Part shown: in pieces, positions 11,255 through 21,360 of the stretch
Numbering within the stretch: the stretch's first letter is position 1
Layout of the letters: each line of letters begins with the position of its first letter
DNA from: Prorocentrum cordatum
Lineage: Eukaryota; Sar; Dinophyceae; Prorocentrales; Prorocentraceae
Assembly (NCBI GenBank): GCA_963575745.1
Contig: CAUYUJ010001692.1
Span: 424,001 to 488,000, forward strand
Direction of reading: 5' to 3'
DNA length: 64,000 nt
Made by a program: the position numbers and the translations under genes
The notes under the pieces: model-generated
Told to the model about the DNA's origin: nothing
Databases searched by the model: none
The model's input: only the letters and a program-made list of their open reading frames with translations

Positions 11255-11560
11255 CGAGCCCTATCCGCGATCCCAAAAGGTCACCCCGATCCGACTCCGC
11301 GTCGGTTCAGGTTCGGTCCGATCCGTTTCCGCTCCGATCCAGCTTCGCGATTCGATCTCTTTCAGGCCTGGCTGAGAATCTCCATGAAAAGAAGGAGTCC
11401 CCAATGGCGTCCGCGGATCGGTCGGTTCGGCCGCGTGGCGGTTTGTTGCGCTCGGTCGGTTCGATTCGGTCGGTTCTGGTGTCCTCGCTGCATCGTTGCG
11501 ACCATTCAGACTTGGTTCGGTCATTTCCGTTTTCTCTGTCGGTTCGATCGCTGCTACCCC
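11255..11560. repeat. Pentamer-rich tract (TCCGA/TCGGT)
   Basis: Irregular repeats of GATCCGA, TTCGGTCCGATCC and TCGGTCGGTTCGG. Related tracts occur at 10283-10345 and 50690-50815. Confidence 0.65.
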
Positions 11561-12455
11561 TTTGACTTGATCCTTTTCCTTCTTAGGCAAGCTGCAGGCG
11601 CACACGCGCTAAACGTAAGTCCCTCTCCTCCAGTCCCACTGATTGTGTCTGCGCAAGCACGCCGCAGGCCGCTCTCTCTGCATGCGAGTCTTTGTGTCGG
11701 GTGGCGTCGTGTGGTCCCAGTGTCGGACGCTGTTTTGTGTGCGTTCACCTTCTTCGACAGGACGATCTCGTTCAAGCCGTCGATGGCGAGCGGCGTCCCG
11801 AAGGCGGGAAACAGCGCGGGATTGTCCAGCATCTGCGCGCGTCGAATCCGATTGGCGGAGGCCGGAGAGTGGGCTGGGCTCTCCAGAGAATCGCCCACAG
11901 CGGTTGGAGGAGCGCCGCGACGAGCGCGCTGGCCGCTTCGGCAAGCCTCGGACGCGAAGGCCGTGGAAAAATTGGTGGGTGAGCACCTAATCTGAAAGGC
12001 CACGGTCCGCGCGAGCGGTCCCGCCACGCTGGGCGCGGGCGTGCAGGAGGGGCTCCAATTAGGCGCAACCATGATCCTGTCAGACCAGACTACCCTGAAC
12101 GACTTAATCGCCGCCGTGACAAACGAGCTTGGCCAAAAGCCCGCGGCGTTCGGGATCAGAACCAAACATGGGCATATTCGAACCCTGTTGGGCCCTCCTC
12201 GCAGTCAGCGCGGCGCCAGACGCAGTGGCCAAAGTTGTGCTTCTAGTCTTGCACGGAGGCCAGAGCGCAGAAACAGCCCACCCAGGCCGACCCCGGAGCG
12301 CGTTTGGCGGTCTGCGACCGATCGCGTGCGGGGGGAAGCTGAGACGGTCGGCAGCCATGGCAGATCTTGAGGTATACGATGAGGAGATACCCAAATCATG
12401 TGGACCGCACCGAAGCGCCGTTGCGAAGTAATGCACGCGTGCATCTCTGCCTTAC
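11561..12455. other. No confident gene; may be the upstream part of a decayed LINE
   Basis: Plus-strand frames such as 'KAVEKLVGEHLI' and 'LNDLIAAVTNELGQKPAAFGI' look protein-like, but I cannot assign them. Because a LINE RT follows on the same strand, this may belong to the same decayed element. Confidence 0.35.
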
Positions 12456-13350
12456 CGACGCGCGCCCGGACGGCGTGGTCTCAACTTTCGATTGCGCGAG
12501 CATTCGCAGCAGCCTCCCACGGGCCAGGGTCTTCCAAGGATTCCCAGACACGGGCGCCCAGCTTCTGTTTTCACCGCGCACGATAGGCTGGGGGCAGCCA
12601 CGACGCACCTTTTCTGGGACGACACCAGCGTAGCCATGAAAGTCACGGCCACCACGGGCGTAGACCAAGAATGCCCGCTCTCACCGGCGTTTTTTGCGAT
12701 CGCAGTGGCCGACTGAATGGCCGAAATCAGCCGGGGGTTCCAACAATTCTCTTCCGCGTGGGATTCTCCTACCTGGGCGATGTCGTGGTGTTCGTGCCTC
12801 CGGAGCACGGAGCACGGAGCACGCAGCGGAAGCGAAGCAATTTGTTCTGGGCGTTTTCACCAACCACGGCCGGGCGGTCAACGAAAAAACCAGGCGTGGC
12901 CAGCGGGCCGAAAAAGTGACTTCCCAGAAGCTCTCCAGGCGCCCAGGGTCGAGCACCTGAAGCGCCAGGGCAGCGCTGCGCCGTGGTTCGACCAGCAAAA
13001 GGACCGGGCTCTGGAATGCGTAGGAGCATGCGGCGCGGCGGCGGCGCAGCGTGCGCAGGCCTTGGGCCCGCTGGCTCCAGGACCTCCGAAGGGCCGCTTT
13101 GTTTGCCGCGTCCGCTTCGCCTTGTTCAGGACCAACGCGCAAGGGGGCGGCAGCCGCCACCTGCGCGCGAACTTTCAGGGTCACCGAGTGGAGCAGCTCG
13201 ACGCGGTGGCGTTTTCGGCGCTGGAGCACTTACTCCGAGGGGGCCAGCTGGACGAGCTTCAGAGGCTGCAGGCCACGATGTGCCTGGTGGACAGAGGTTA
13301 TGCCCATCCCGTCCGCCGCCCAGACGGCGCTGACAGTGCGCGCCGCTAGT
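12456..13350 (+). pseudogene. LINE reverse transcriptase remnant
   Basis: Frame-shifted fragments in RT order. A palm-like stretch with 'FDCASIRSSLPRARVFQGFP' lies at about 12485-12550. The motif 'GVDQECPLSPAFFAIAVAD' ends at a TGA at 12714-12716 (family usual: G-x-x-QGCPLSPALFA). 'FSYLGDVVVFVPPEH' at about 12765-12810 corresponds to the YLDD catalytic box with the first Asp changed to Gly. Downstream, to about 13340, another frame stays open without a recognisable domain. At least three frame changes and the lost catalytic Asp mark it as dead. Confidence 0.65.
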
Positions 13351-13500
13351 TGGGCGCTTTGCCTCCGCGGCGCGGCGCGATGTACGCGCGGAAGTTCCAG
13401 GTCCTCGTCCAGGGCGAACAGGCGTTAAAAGCCTCGGGGCCGCAGCTGGGCAGTCCATCGAGTGGGCTCGAAGTTTCCAAGAGCCTCTCGCCAAGCTCCA

Positions 13501-13685
13501 GGGCGCGTGGAACACGGCAGCATCTGGAAACAAAAGCCGATGATCCCGGCGAAGCAACCTAACAGCGACGTGTATAAGCATATCTGGAAACATTCCCCGT
13601 AAGATGCAGGTGAGAATCCACTTGTAGAGTTCTGTTGTTCTCGCAGTCGCAGTCGCATTCGCAATGACAGTCGCAGTGGCAACTG
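13501..13685 (-). repeat. Conserved module, copy C
   Basis: Minus strand reads 'YKWILTCILRGMFPDMLIHV' then 'AVRLLRRDH' without a stop. It is the least damaged of the three copies. Upstream on the minus strand are GCGACTGCG repeats coding Ala/Thr, as in copy B. Confidence 0.8.
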
Positions 13686-13696
13686 CCTCAGGATTC

Positions 13697-13762
13697 AATG
13701 GGATCCTAAGAATTTCTAAGGATTCCTAAGGCATCCGTAGGAATCCTTAGGAACCCTTAGCC
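13697..13762. repeat. Short inverted/direct repeats of CCTAAGGATTCC type
   Basis: ATCCTAAGAATTTCTAAGGA, TTCCTAAGG and GGAATCCTTAGGAA lie between module C and the CAGCCT array. Related GATTCCTAAAG words recur at 16432-16475 at the far end of the arm. Confidence 0.6.
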
Positions 13763-15956
13763 TCAGCCTGCATCAGCCTCAGCCTCAGCCTCAGCCTGCC
13801 TCAGCCTCAGTCTCAGCCTGCCTCAGCCTCAGCCTGCCTCAGCCTCATGAGCCTGCCTCGGCCTCAGCCTCAGCCTGCCTCAGCCTCAGCCTGCCTCAGC
13901 CTCGGCCTCAGCCTGTCATAGCCTCCGCCTGCCTCGGCATCAGCCTCAGCCTCAGCCTCAGCCTGCCTCGGCTTGCCTCGGCCTCAGCCTCAGCCTGCCT
14001 CGGTTTGCCTCGGCCTCAGCCTCAGCCTGCCTCTGCTTCAGCCTCAGCTTCAGCCTGCCCCAGCCTCAGTCTCAGCCTGCCTCGGCCTCAGCCTGCATCA
14101 GCCTCAGCCTCAGTCTGCCTCAGCCGCAGCTTGCCTCAGCCTCAGCCTCAGCCTCGGCCTCAGCCTGCATCAGCCTCAGCCTCAGCCTGTTTCGGCGTGC
14201 CTCAGCTTCAGCCTCAGCCTGCCTCGGCCTCAGCCTCAGCCTCAGCCTGCCTCAGCCTCAGCGTCAGCATCTCAGCCTCAGCCTGCATCAGCCTCAGCCT
14301 CAGCATCAGCCTGCCTCGGCCTCAGCCTCAGCCTGCCTCGGCCTCAGCCTGCATCCGCCTCAGCCTCAGCCTGCCTCAGCCGCAGCTTGCCTCAGCCTCA
14401 GCCACAGCCTCAGCTTCAGCCTTGGCCTCAGCCTGCCTCGGCTTCAGCCTCAGCCTCAGCCTCAGCCTGCCTCGGCCTCAGCTTCAGCCTGCCTCAGCAT
14501 CAGCGTCAGCCTCTCAGCCTCAGCCGGCATCAGCCTCAGTCTCGGCCTCAGCCTGCATCAGCCTCAGGTTCAGCCTCAGCCTGCCTCAGCCTCCTGAGCC
14601 GGCCTCGGCCTCAGCCTCAGCCTGCCTCAGCCTCAGCCTGCCTCAGCCTCGGCCTTAGCCTGTCTCAGCCTCAGCCTGCCTCAGCCTCAGCCTTAGCCTC
14701 AGCTGGCCTCGGCTTGCCTCGGCCTCAGCCTCAGCCTGCCTCGGCCTCAGCCTGCCTCAGCCTCAGCCTGCCCCAGCCTCAGTCTCAGCCTGCCTCAGCA
14801 TCAGCCTCCGCCTCAGCCTGCCTCGGCTTGCCTCGGCCTCAGCCTCCGCCTGCCTCGGCCTTAGCCTCAGCCTCTGCCTCCCTCAGCCTCAGCATCCGCC
14901 TCAGCCTCAGCCTTAGCCTTAGCCTCAGCCTGCCTCAGCCTCAGCCTGCCTCTGCCACTGCCTCAGCCTCAGCCTCAACCTGCCTCAGCTTCAGCCTCAG
15001 CTTCAGCCTGCCTCGGCGTGCCTCAGCCTCAGCCTGGGCCTGCCTCGGCCTCAGCCTCAGCCTACCTCAGCCTCAGCCTCAGCCTGTTTCGGCTTGCCTC
15101 GGCCTCAGCCTCAGCCGGCATCAGCCTCAGCCTCAGCCTCAGCCTGCCTCAGCCTCAGCCTCAGCCTGCCTCAGCCTCAGCCTGCATCAGCCTCGGCATC
15201 AGTCTGCCTCAGCCTCAGCCTCAGCCCCAGCCTCAGCCTCAGCCTGCCTCAGCCTCAGCCTCAGCTTGCCTCGGCCTCAGCCTCGGGCTCAGCCTGCCTC
15301 AGCCTCAGCGTCCGCCTCTCAGCCTGCCTCGGCCTCAGCCTCGGCCTCAGCCTCGGCCTGCCTCGGCCTCAGCCTCAGCCCCAGCCTGCCTCAGCCTCAG
15401 CATCAGCCACAGCCTCAGCCTCAGCCTCAGCCTGCCTCGGCTTGCCTCGGCTTCAGCCTCAGCCTGCCTCAGCCTCAGCCTCAGCCCCCCTTAGCCTCAG
15501 CCCCAGCCTGCCTCGGCCTCAGCCTGCATCAGCCTCAGCCTGAGCCTGCCTCAGCCGCAGCTTGCCTCAGCCTCGGCCGCAGCCTCAGCTTGAGCCTCAG
15601 CCTGCCTCAGCTTGAGCCTCAGCCTCAGCCTGCCTCGGCTTGCCTCAGCCTCAGCCTTAGCCCCCCTCAGCCTCAGCCTCAGCCTCAGCCTGCCTCAGCC
15701 TCAGCGTCAGCCTCTCAGCCTCAGCCTGCATCAGCCTCAGCCTCAGCCTCAGCCTGCCTCAGCCTCAGTCTCAGCCTGCCTCTGCCTCAGCCTGCCTCAG
15801 CCTCAACTTCATCCTGCCTCGGCCTCAGCCTGCGTCAGCCTCAACCTCAGCCTGCCTCAGTCTCAGCCTACCTCAGCCTCAGCCTCAGCCTCAGCCTGTT
15901 TCGGCGTGCCTCAGCCTCGACCTCGGCCTGCCTCGGCCTTAGCCTGCCTCAGCTCG
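13763..15956. repeat. CAGCCT tandem array, right
   Basis: About 2.2 kb of CAGCCT/CAGCCTGC repeats, the reverse complement of the left array. It gives overlapping frames of 699, 217 and 158 residues made only of P/Q, S/L/A/C/R tracts. The longest continues into the 73-bp repeats, which argues against a real gene. Confidence 0.95.
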
Positions 15957-16440
15957 GGCATTCAAAATATGGCACAGGACTAATGTTTGGGGAACACGAA
16001 GACCACGAAGTGGCCCACAGTTGGCTCCGGGCAATCAAAAGATGGTGCAGGAATTATGTTCCGAGAACATGAAGAACAGCAGGTGTCTTAGAGTTGGCTC
16101 CGGGAATTCAAAATGTGGCCTGGGAGTTGTGTTCTGGGAACACGAAGAACAAGAAGTGTCCTACAATTGGCTCCGGGCATTCAAAATGTGGCCTGGGAGT
16201 GGTGTTCCGGGAACACGAAGAACACGAAGTGGCCGACTGTTGGGTCCGGGCATTCAAAATGTGGCCTGGGAATTGTGTTCTGGGAACACGAAGAACACGA
16301 AGTGGCCGACAGTTGGCTCCGGGCATTCAAAATGTGGCCTGGGAATTGTGTTCTGGGAACACGAAGAACACGAAGTGGCCGACAGTTGGCTCCGGGCATT
16401 CAAAATGTGGCCTGGGAGTTGTGTTTTGGGAATGGATTCC
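15957..16440 (+). repeat. 73-bp tandem array, right
   Basis: Six to seven units of 73 bp with CGGGCATTCAAAATGTGGCC, TGGGAA, GTGTTCTGGGAACACGAAGA and CACGAAGTGGCCGACAGTTG in order. For example, units start at 16247 and 16320. Because 73 is not a multiple of 3, all three frames cycle through the same unit, giving similar overlapping frames. Confidence 0.95.
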
Positions 16441-16573
16441 GAAGAATTCCTAAAGATTTTGATGGATTCCTAAAGCTTCCTGGGGCTGCCGGGTCTGTCC
16501 GGATTTGTCCGGATCCCGCCCAGACCCCCTTGGGGCGTCAAGGTGTTTTCTTTTGCGCCGACTAGAAGCCTAT

Positions 16574-17770
16574 TAGCAAAAGTTGTTAGGTAAAAGCGCT
16601 TGCTACGGAAATTTCCCGAGGACGGCCAGCTGACCCCACGGGCGTGCCGCGGCGTCGGGGCAGGATATCCTCTGCAGCCAGGCGGCTATTTTGAGGTGAA
16701 CCTCGTGCGCCGTCTCCGGGCACTGGTTTGAAACGATTTGTCCCGCTACGATCCCAATGCCGACGACGAGACGGAACGCTGTGCGGGGTCCGCTCGACAA
16801 GCATGTGTTCCACGCCCACGTCAAGTCGTGCGATGTGGGAAGTTTTCTTACCGTCCGGCACGACCTGCTACGCGACCGACGTGCAACATTGTACGCGGAC
16901 ATCATGTAGAGGTTCAGGCGGGAGGCCCGATGCACCTTAGGTGCCTCCGTTGGCTCAGATCGCGTTCCCGTTTGCCGCCGTGGCCGTCTGACGATCGTTG
17001 GCTTCAGGCTCCCAGTTTTTAAGGTCTGCGCCATTGAATGGTGCAGGTGGCTAAATCAAGTGTGTTTTGGTTTCGAGGGTGCCGCGCCCTGCGGCATCTT
17101 CGGTGCCGCCGCGGCGCGTCTCTCTCCGCGCGGGGGCGCTGGAGCAAGTGCAAATGTGCGACAACATATGTTAAAAAGGTCTTTGGGGGAACTTACCCCC
17201 CTATTTTCCTCTCCTCCCCGTCCCCTCCCTTCCCCTGCCTGCTTCCTTATTTCTCTTCGTTTTCCGCCGCCTGCCTGCCGCCAGGGAACGAACACTGAAT
17301 TCCCGCGCCGCGCTTCACGAACCAGTGAAATTCCACTGACGTCCTACCAGTCCCACGAGAGCAATGAAATTCCACGCAGCGTTTCAGGGCCACGCTTAGT
17401 ACGCGGGCAATGGGCAACGGGTGTTGCATCCAAGGTTTACATTCCACCTCCTCCCCCTTCCGTCCGTCCCCCCCTCCTCCTCCTCCTCCTCCTCCTCCTT
17501 CTCCTCCTTCGCTTCCTCCTCCTCCTCCTCCTTCCTACATCGCTTTCCTTCTTTTTCTCCAACCTTCGTGAAAGGCGGTGAGCGCTGGTCCCCCTAAGGA
17601 AAATGCCACAGCGGCCCGCGGCGGCAGCGGCTCAAAGTACAAGGCGGACTCGCGCCGCGGTGGTGGTTGCAGTTTCCAGCCCGAACAAGTCATAGGTTTC
17701 TGTTTCTGGGGCGCGGTCAAAACCGGCAGGCCGTTTTGTCAGCCGTCTGCTCGCCCATTTTCAGCAAATT
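16574..17770. other. No gene recognised; pyrimidine tracts
   Basis: Holds a pyrimidine-rich stretch (17195-17280) and a (CTC/CCT)n microsatellite (about 17445-17545). Short frames show no recognisable domain. Confidence 0.55.
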
Positions 17771-18160
17771 TCTAGCCAAGTTTTAGCTCACGTCCGGTTG
17801 ACTTTGAAGCCACTCTGGGCCAACTTTTACCCAGTGCTAGCCCACGTCTGCCCACCGGCTAGCCCACTTTTAAACCATGCGTGCCCGGTCTTAACCTTAT
17901 GCGCCCTGGAGGCCGGAGGCCCGACGGGAAACATAATGTACTACCAGGAATGCAGCCGCGGTGGCGGCATCACACAGCCAATAGAAAACCCATAGAAAAT
18001 CTGGACCGACCAGACAGGAGGAACCGCCGACCGGGCTGATGAATTCGCAGGACGAGGATTCGACGGAAGTTCGCCCGAGAATTTCAGCCGTCTTCTTTTT
18101 TTCCAAGCCCATTTTTAGCCAATTTTTAGACCGCTTTTAGCCCACTTTTAGCATATGCTC
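17771..18160. repeat. AGCCCACTTTTAG-type short repeats in two clusters
   Basis: Words such as AGCCAAGTTTTAGC, AGCCCACTTTTA and AGCCAATTTTTAG recur at 17772-17880 and again at 18105-18155, flanking about 200 bp of unrelated sequence. Confidence 0.55.
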
Positions 18161-18229
18161 TGTCCACTTCTAGCCCCGGTTTCTCCCGATCGTTGGCCGC
18201 CTGGTCGGAGACATCGCGAGGCGAGTGCG

Positions 18230-18580
18230 AGGCACGAGGGCGAGGATATGGAAAAGGAAGGGAGGGACGATGATGACGAGGAGGAGAAGGAGAAGGAGGA
18301 CGAGGAGATGGGACAGGATGATGCTGATGGGGTTGGGGGCAGAAGATGTAGAGGAGGGAGGTGCATGACGAACGAGAAGGGCGCGTGGAGGCGAGAGGCG
18401 AAGATGCGCTGAGGGAAGGAGGGATAGGAGGCGAGAGGAGAGGCATTGAGGGGAGGAGGGGTATGAGGGACAGGAGGCGCTGAAGGGAGGACGGATCGGA
18501 GGCGAGAGGAGGCATGGAGCGTTGCGGTCGCGCTGAGGTGGATAGGAGGCGAGAGGAGAGGAGTGGAGGGAAGAACAGAA
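18230..18580. repeat. Purine-rich irregular repeats (GGAGGCGAGAGG)
   Basis: Almost pure purine on the plus strand. GGAGGCGAGAGG recurs at about 18387, 18427, 18498 and 18545, with irregular spacing. Confidence 0.65.
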
Positions 18581-20019
18581 GAAGGAGGACATAGCAATCG
18601 CGGGCGGTACATCGAAGCTCAAACGTTGCCCCGAGAAGGCGCAGCAACCGCGGATGCGGGGCGGGGTCACAGGACAGGGGGGTGGGGAGACCACACGGAG
18701 AGGGATGGATGTGAAAGGGAGGCGGGAGAATTGCACGCGGCAGGTCGTGTCAATCTACACGGTCGAAGGTCGGTGGCGTGCATTGCCTGCGAAAGACGCC
18801 AATGCCCCCCAGGCCCAAGCGGGGGAGTGCGGCGCACTTACAGGGCTGAACGTGGCAGTGCGACGAAGATGTGGCCATTTCGAGATCGCGCTTCGGATGG
18901 CTGACGACATTTTTCTTCGCCTGAGGGGGCGGCGGGTTTGGGCATGGCACCGCGGCACTTCGGTGGAAACGCCTAAACATCGTCCCTCGGACAGGGGTGC
19001 CACAAGAGGCGCGACTAGACATCCAAAAGCACAACCCCAGAATTCGCCGGCCCATTTTTGTGGACTGGGCGGCAGCCTACGTACATTCTACTCATGGCCG
19101 ACGCAGGATCGCCTGCTCCCATTAAGACGGCCTTGCGGTTGTCCACATTTTCGATCACAGACGCGACCGGCATCCCCCCCTGGAGGGCCTAGACCTCGTC
19201 CCAATGGCCTTCGATCGAGACCGGGGGGCGGCCGTCAGACGAAGCCGTGCGTTTCGTTCGCAGTTGCGGCGCCAGCGTGTAGGACGCCGACCAGTCCGAG
19301 CTCTTGACCAGGATCTGGCGTGGCATCTCACGCACCCTGCAGCAAGGGAGCGCGGAGACGAGTTTGAGCGCTCTGGCAGAGGTAAGGTGCAGCAGTCTGC
19401 CTCCCCGACGACCAGGTCACCACTAGCAACCCCAGCGCGACAACCACAAGCACGGCCGCCGTTAGCACGACCACCGCCTCGCCTGCCGCCGCGGCCCCCA
19501 CGACGACCGCCAGCCCGACCACCACGATCATCACATTCAGCACCACCGACCGACCGCCGGCTCCGACCATGACAGCCACCATGGCTTTCAGCGCCAGCAC
19601 CACCGCCACCGCCGACGGCCAGCGCTTCCACTCCGTCGACTTTGACGCCCCCGACAGGCGGCGACGCCCCACCCGCCGCCCGTCTCCCCCCCCCCTTTCC
19701 ATCCTAATATGCGTGGCAGGCCACCCGTGTCTGCAGCACCCTGCCCCCCTGAAGCTCCCGTCCCCCTCCCTCGCCGCCCCTGCTTGAATTTGTCTTGCAT
19801 TATGGCGTCCGCGTTGCAGAATGCAATTGCGAATTGCAACTTCCAATCAGAGGCGGAGCTCCACGGGGCCAGACTTCCACGAAACTCCATGGGGCCAGAC
19901 TTCCATTGTTCTTTCGCGGCTGGGGACCCGGGACCATAAACCCCAACGCCCAGGGTCCCTTTTGGTGACGGGGGTGGAGGCCCAATCGGGTGCCTCCCGG
20001 CCATTTTTGGACGGGTCGG
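18581..20019. other. No gene recognised
   Basis: GC-rich, with a CCGCC/ACGACC-rich stretch (19430-19680). A 24-bp near-duplication, GGGGCCAGACTTCCA preceded by CTCCA, occurs at 19858-19905. No domain seen on either strand. Confidence 0.5.
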
Positions 20020-20290
20020 GCGGGGGGGGGGGGCGAATGGAGGAGGGGATGAGAGGGAGAGGGGGGGAAGGGGGGCAGACGTGTGAGGTGGAGAGCGGAA
20101 CGAAGGATGAGGATTGGGAAGATGGAAGGATGCAGGGGAGAAGGGGTGTGCAGTCTGGGGGAGGGGGAGAAGGGGGGAGGGGCCAGGGATGGTGGGGAAG
20201 GGAGTGGCAGAGGAGGAATGGAGGGGCAATTTGAGCACTTATGCTGCACAACGTGCGGGGGAAGATGGGAGGGAGGTGGAGGGTGAAACA
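20020..20290. repeat. Purine-rich tract (GGGGAGA/GGAAGG)
   Basis: About 270 bp of almost pure purine on the plus strand. The minus-strand Pro/Ser/His-rich frames here are compositional. Confidence 0.65.
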
Positions 20291-20733
20291 GGCCAATCCA
20301 ACGGCTGGCCAACGCCTGGGCTGTAACCACCACGACCTTGAGCTTCTACCCCGCCGCAAGGCCCGTCTGAGGTGGCCCTGCGTGACTAGATAATCTAACC
20401 TTGCGCCGATACGGGCCAAGTTTTCGCGACCCTTTTCCGGACGGGTTGTGGCAGCCAGCTGCAAGCTGGCGCCCGTCGGCTGTAGTTTCACGCCCGCAGT
20501 GGTGGCACAAAACATATTGAAACGTTCCCAGAAGCCGAGACGATGAGACGCACATCGCGTGATCCCGGAAACCTCAACAGGCCCAAGGACCGAACAAATT
20601 GCATATTTGGGCCATTTCTGGGCCGTCTTCAGCAAACAGCCCGACGCACAAAGATCGGGCATATTGCCCCAAGTAGGGAAGACCCCAAATTTGGAACATT
20701 GATATCGTTTGTGACATACCTTTATCCGGAGTT

Positions 20734-21360
20734 TTAGGGAAGGCAGTCTTTGGCCTTCATGGGATCGGCTGCGGCGGAGACTGCGAGCGCTCTCTGCACG
20801 CGTTTCCTGACCATCGGTGCTGTCGTGCTCCAATGATCAGTGGCAGGAATATCATTGACAAGGCCCACGGCCCAATTACGTTCAGCGGCAGCGCCAGTAG
20901 CTAAGTTCGCCGCGGTCGTTCCCGCCGCCAGAAAGACGCCCATGCGCAGAGAGACTCGGATCTCGGATCATCGGGGTCGATGTGGCAGCGATTCCAGTCA
21001 ACAGCGATTTCGCCCTCCCCGCGGCTCTGAACAGCCCTCCGCACGCGCAACCACAGATCCCCGTTCTGCTCGTCACAAGCCCGAAACCTCCCCGCTCCCA
21101 CCCGACAGGAAGAGGCTTGTGGTCCGTGATAAAACGGAGAGATCTTTTCGGGCCTTCAAGGGCTAGGGCGAAAGTCGTGAGTTCAGCTCTGGGGACAGTT
21201 TGGGTGCCTCCAGCAAGACCCACAGCCAACTTGCCTAGCAAGTCCAAACCATGGAGGCACTGGCGAATGGCGATAGCATTGGATCCGCACCTTCGGCGAC
21301 GGGGATCAGACGAGAAACGGCCATCCGAACCATCGCCCAACATTACCGTGCTGACCCCAA
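20734..21360 (-). pseudogene. LINE RNase H domain remnant
   Basis: On the minus strand, reading down from about 21345, one frame gives 'VMLGDGSDGRFSSDPRRRRC', then 'TQTVPRAELTTFALALE' and 'FITDHKPLPVGW'. These fit the first Asp (in GDGS), the Glu (in RAEL) and the second Asp (in TDHK) of type-1 RNase H, in the style seen at the 3' end of algal LINEs. The last segment ('AAGTTAANLATGAAAERNW') continues in another frame after a shift near 20930. The reverse transcriptase expected upstream (higher coordinates) was not recognised. The frameshift and isolation make it a fossil. Confidence 0.6.

Larger units (their letters stand above)
13501..16573 (-). repeat. Right arm of the large inverted repeat
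   Basis: Reading on the minus strand from 16573: ATAGGCTTCTAGT, CTTGACGCCCC and GGTCTGGGCGGGATC, 73-bp repeats, a GCTGAG array and module C. This matches 2137-4950. The loop between the arms is about 8.5 kb. Confidence 0.8.

Noticed and set aside
13973-16072. 699-residue plus-strand frame
   Set aside because: Made entirely of CAGCCT repeats and then 73-bp repeats; stop-free by composition in all three frames.
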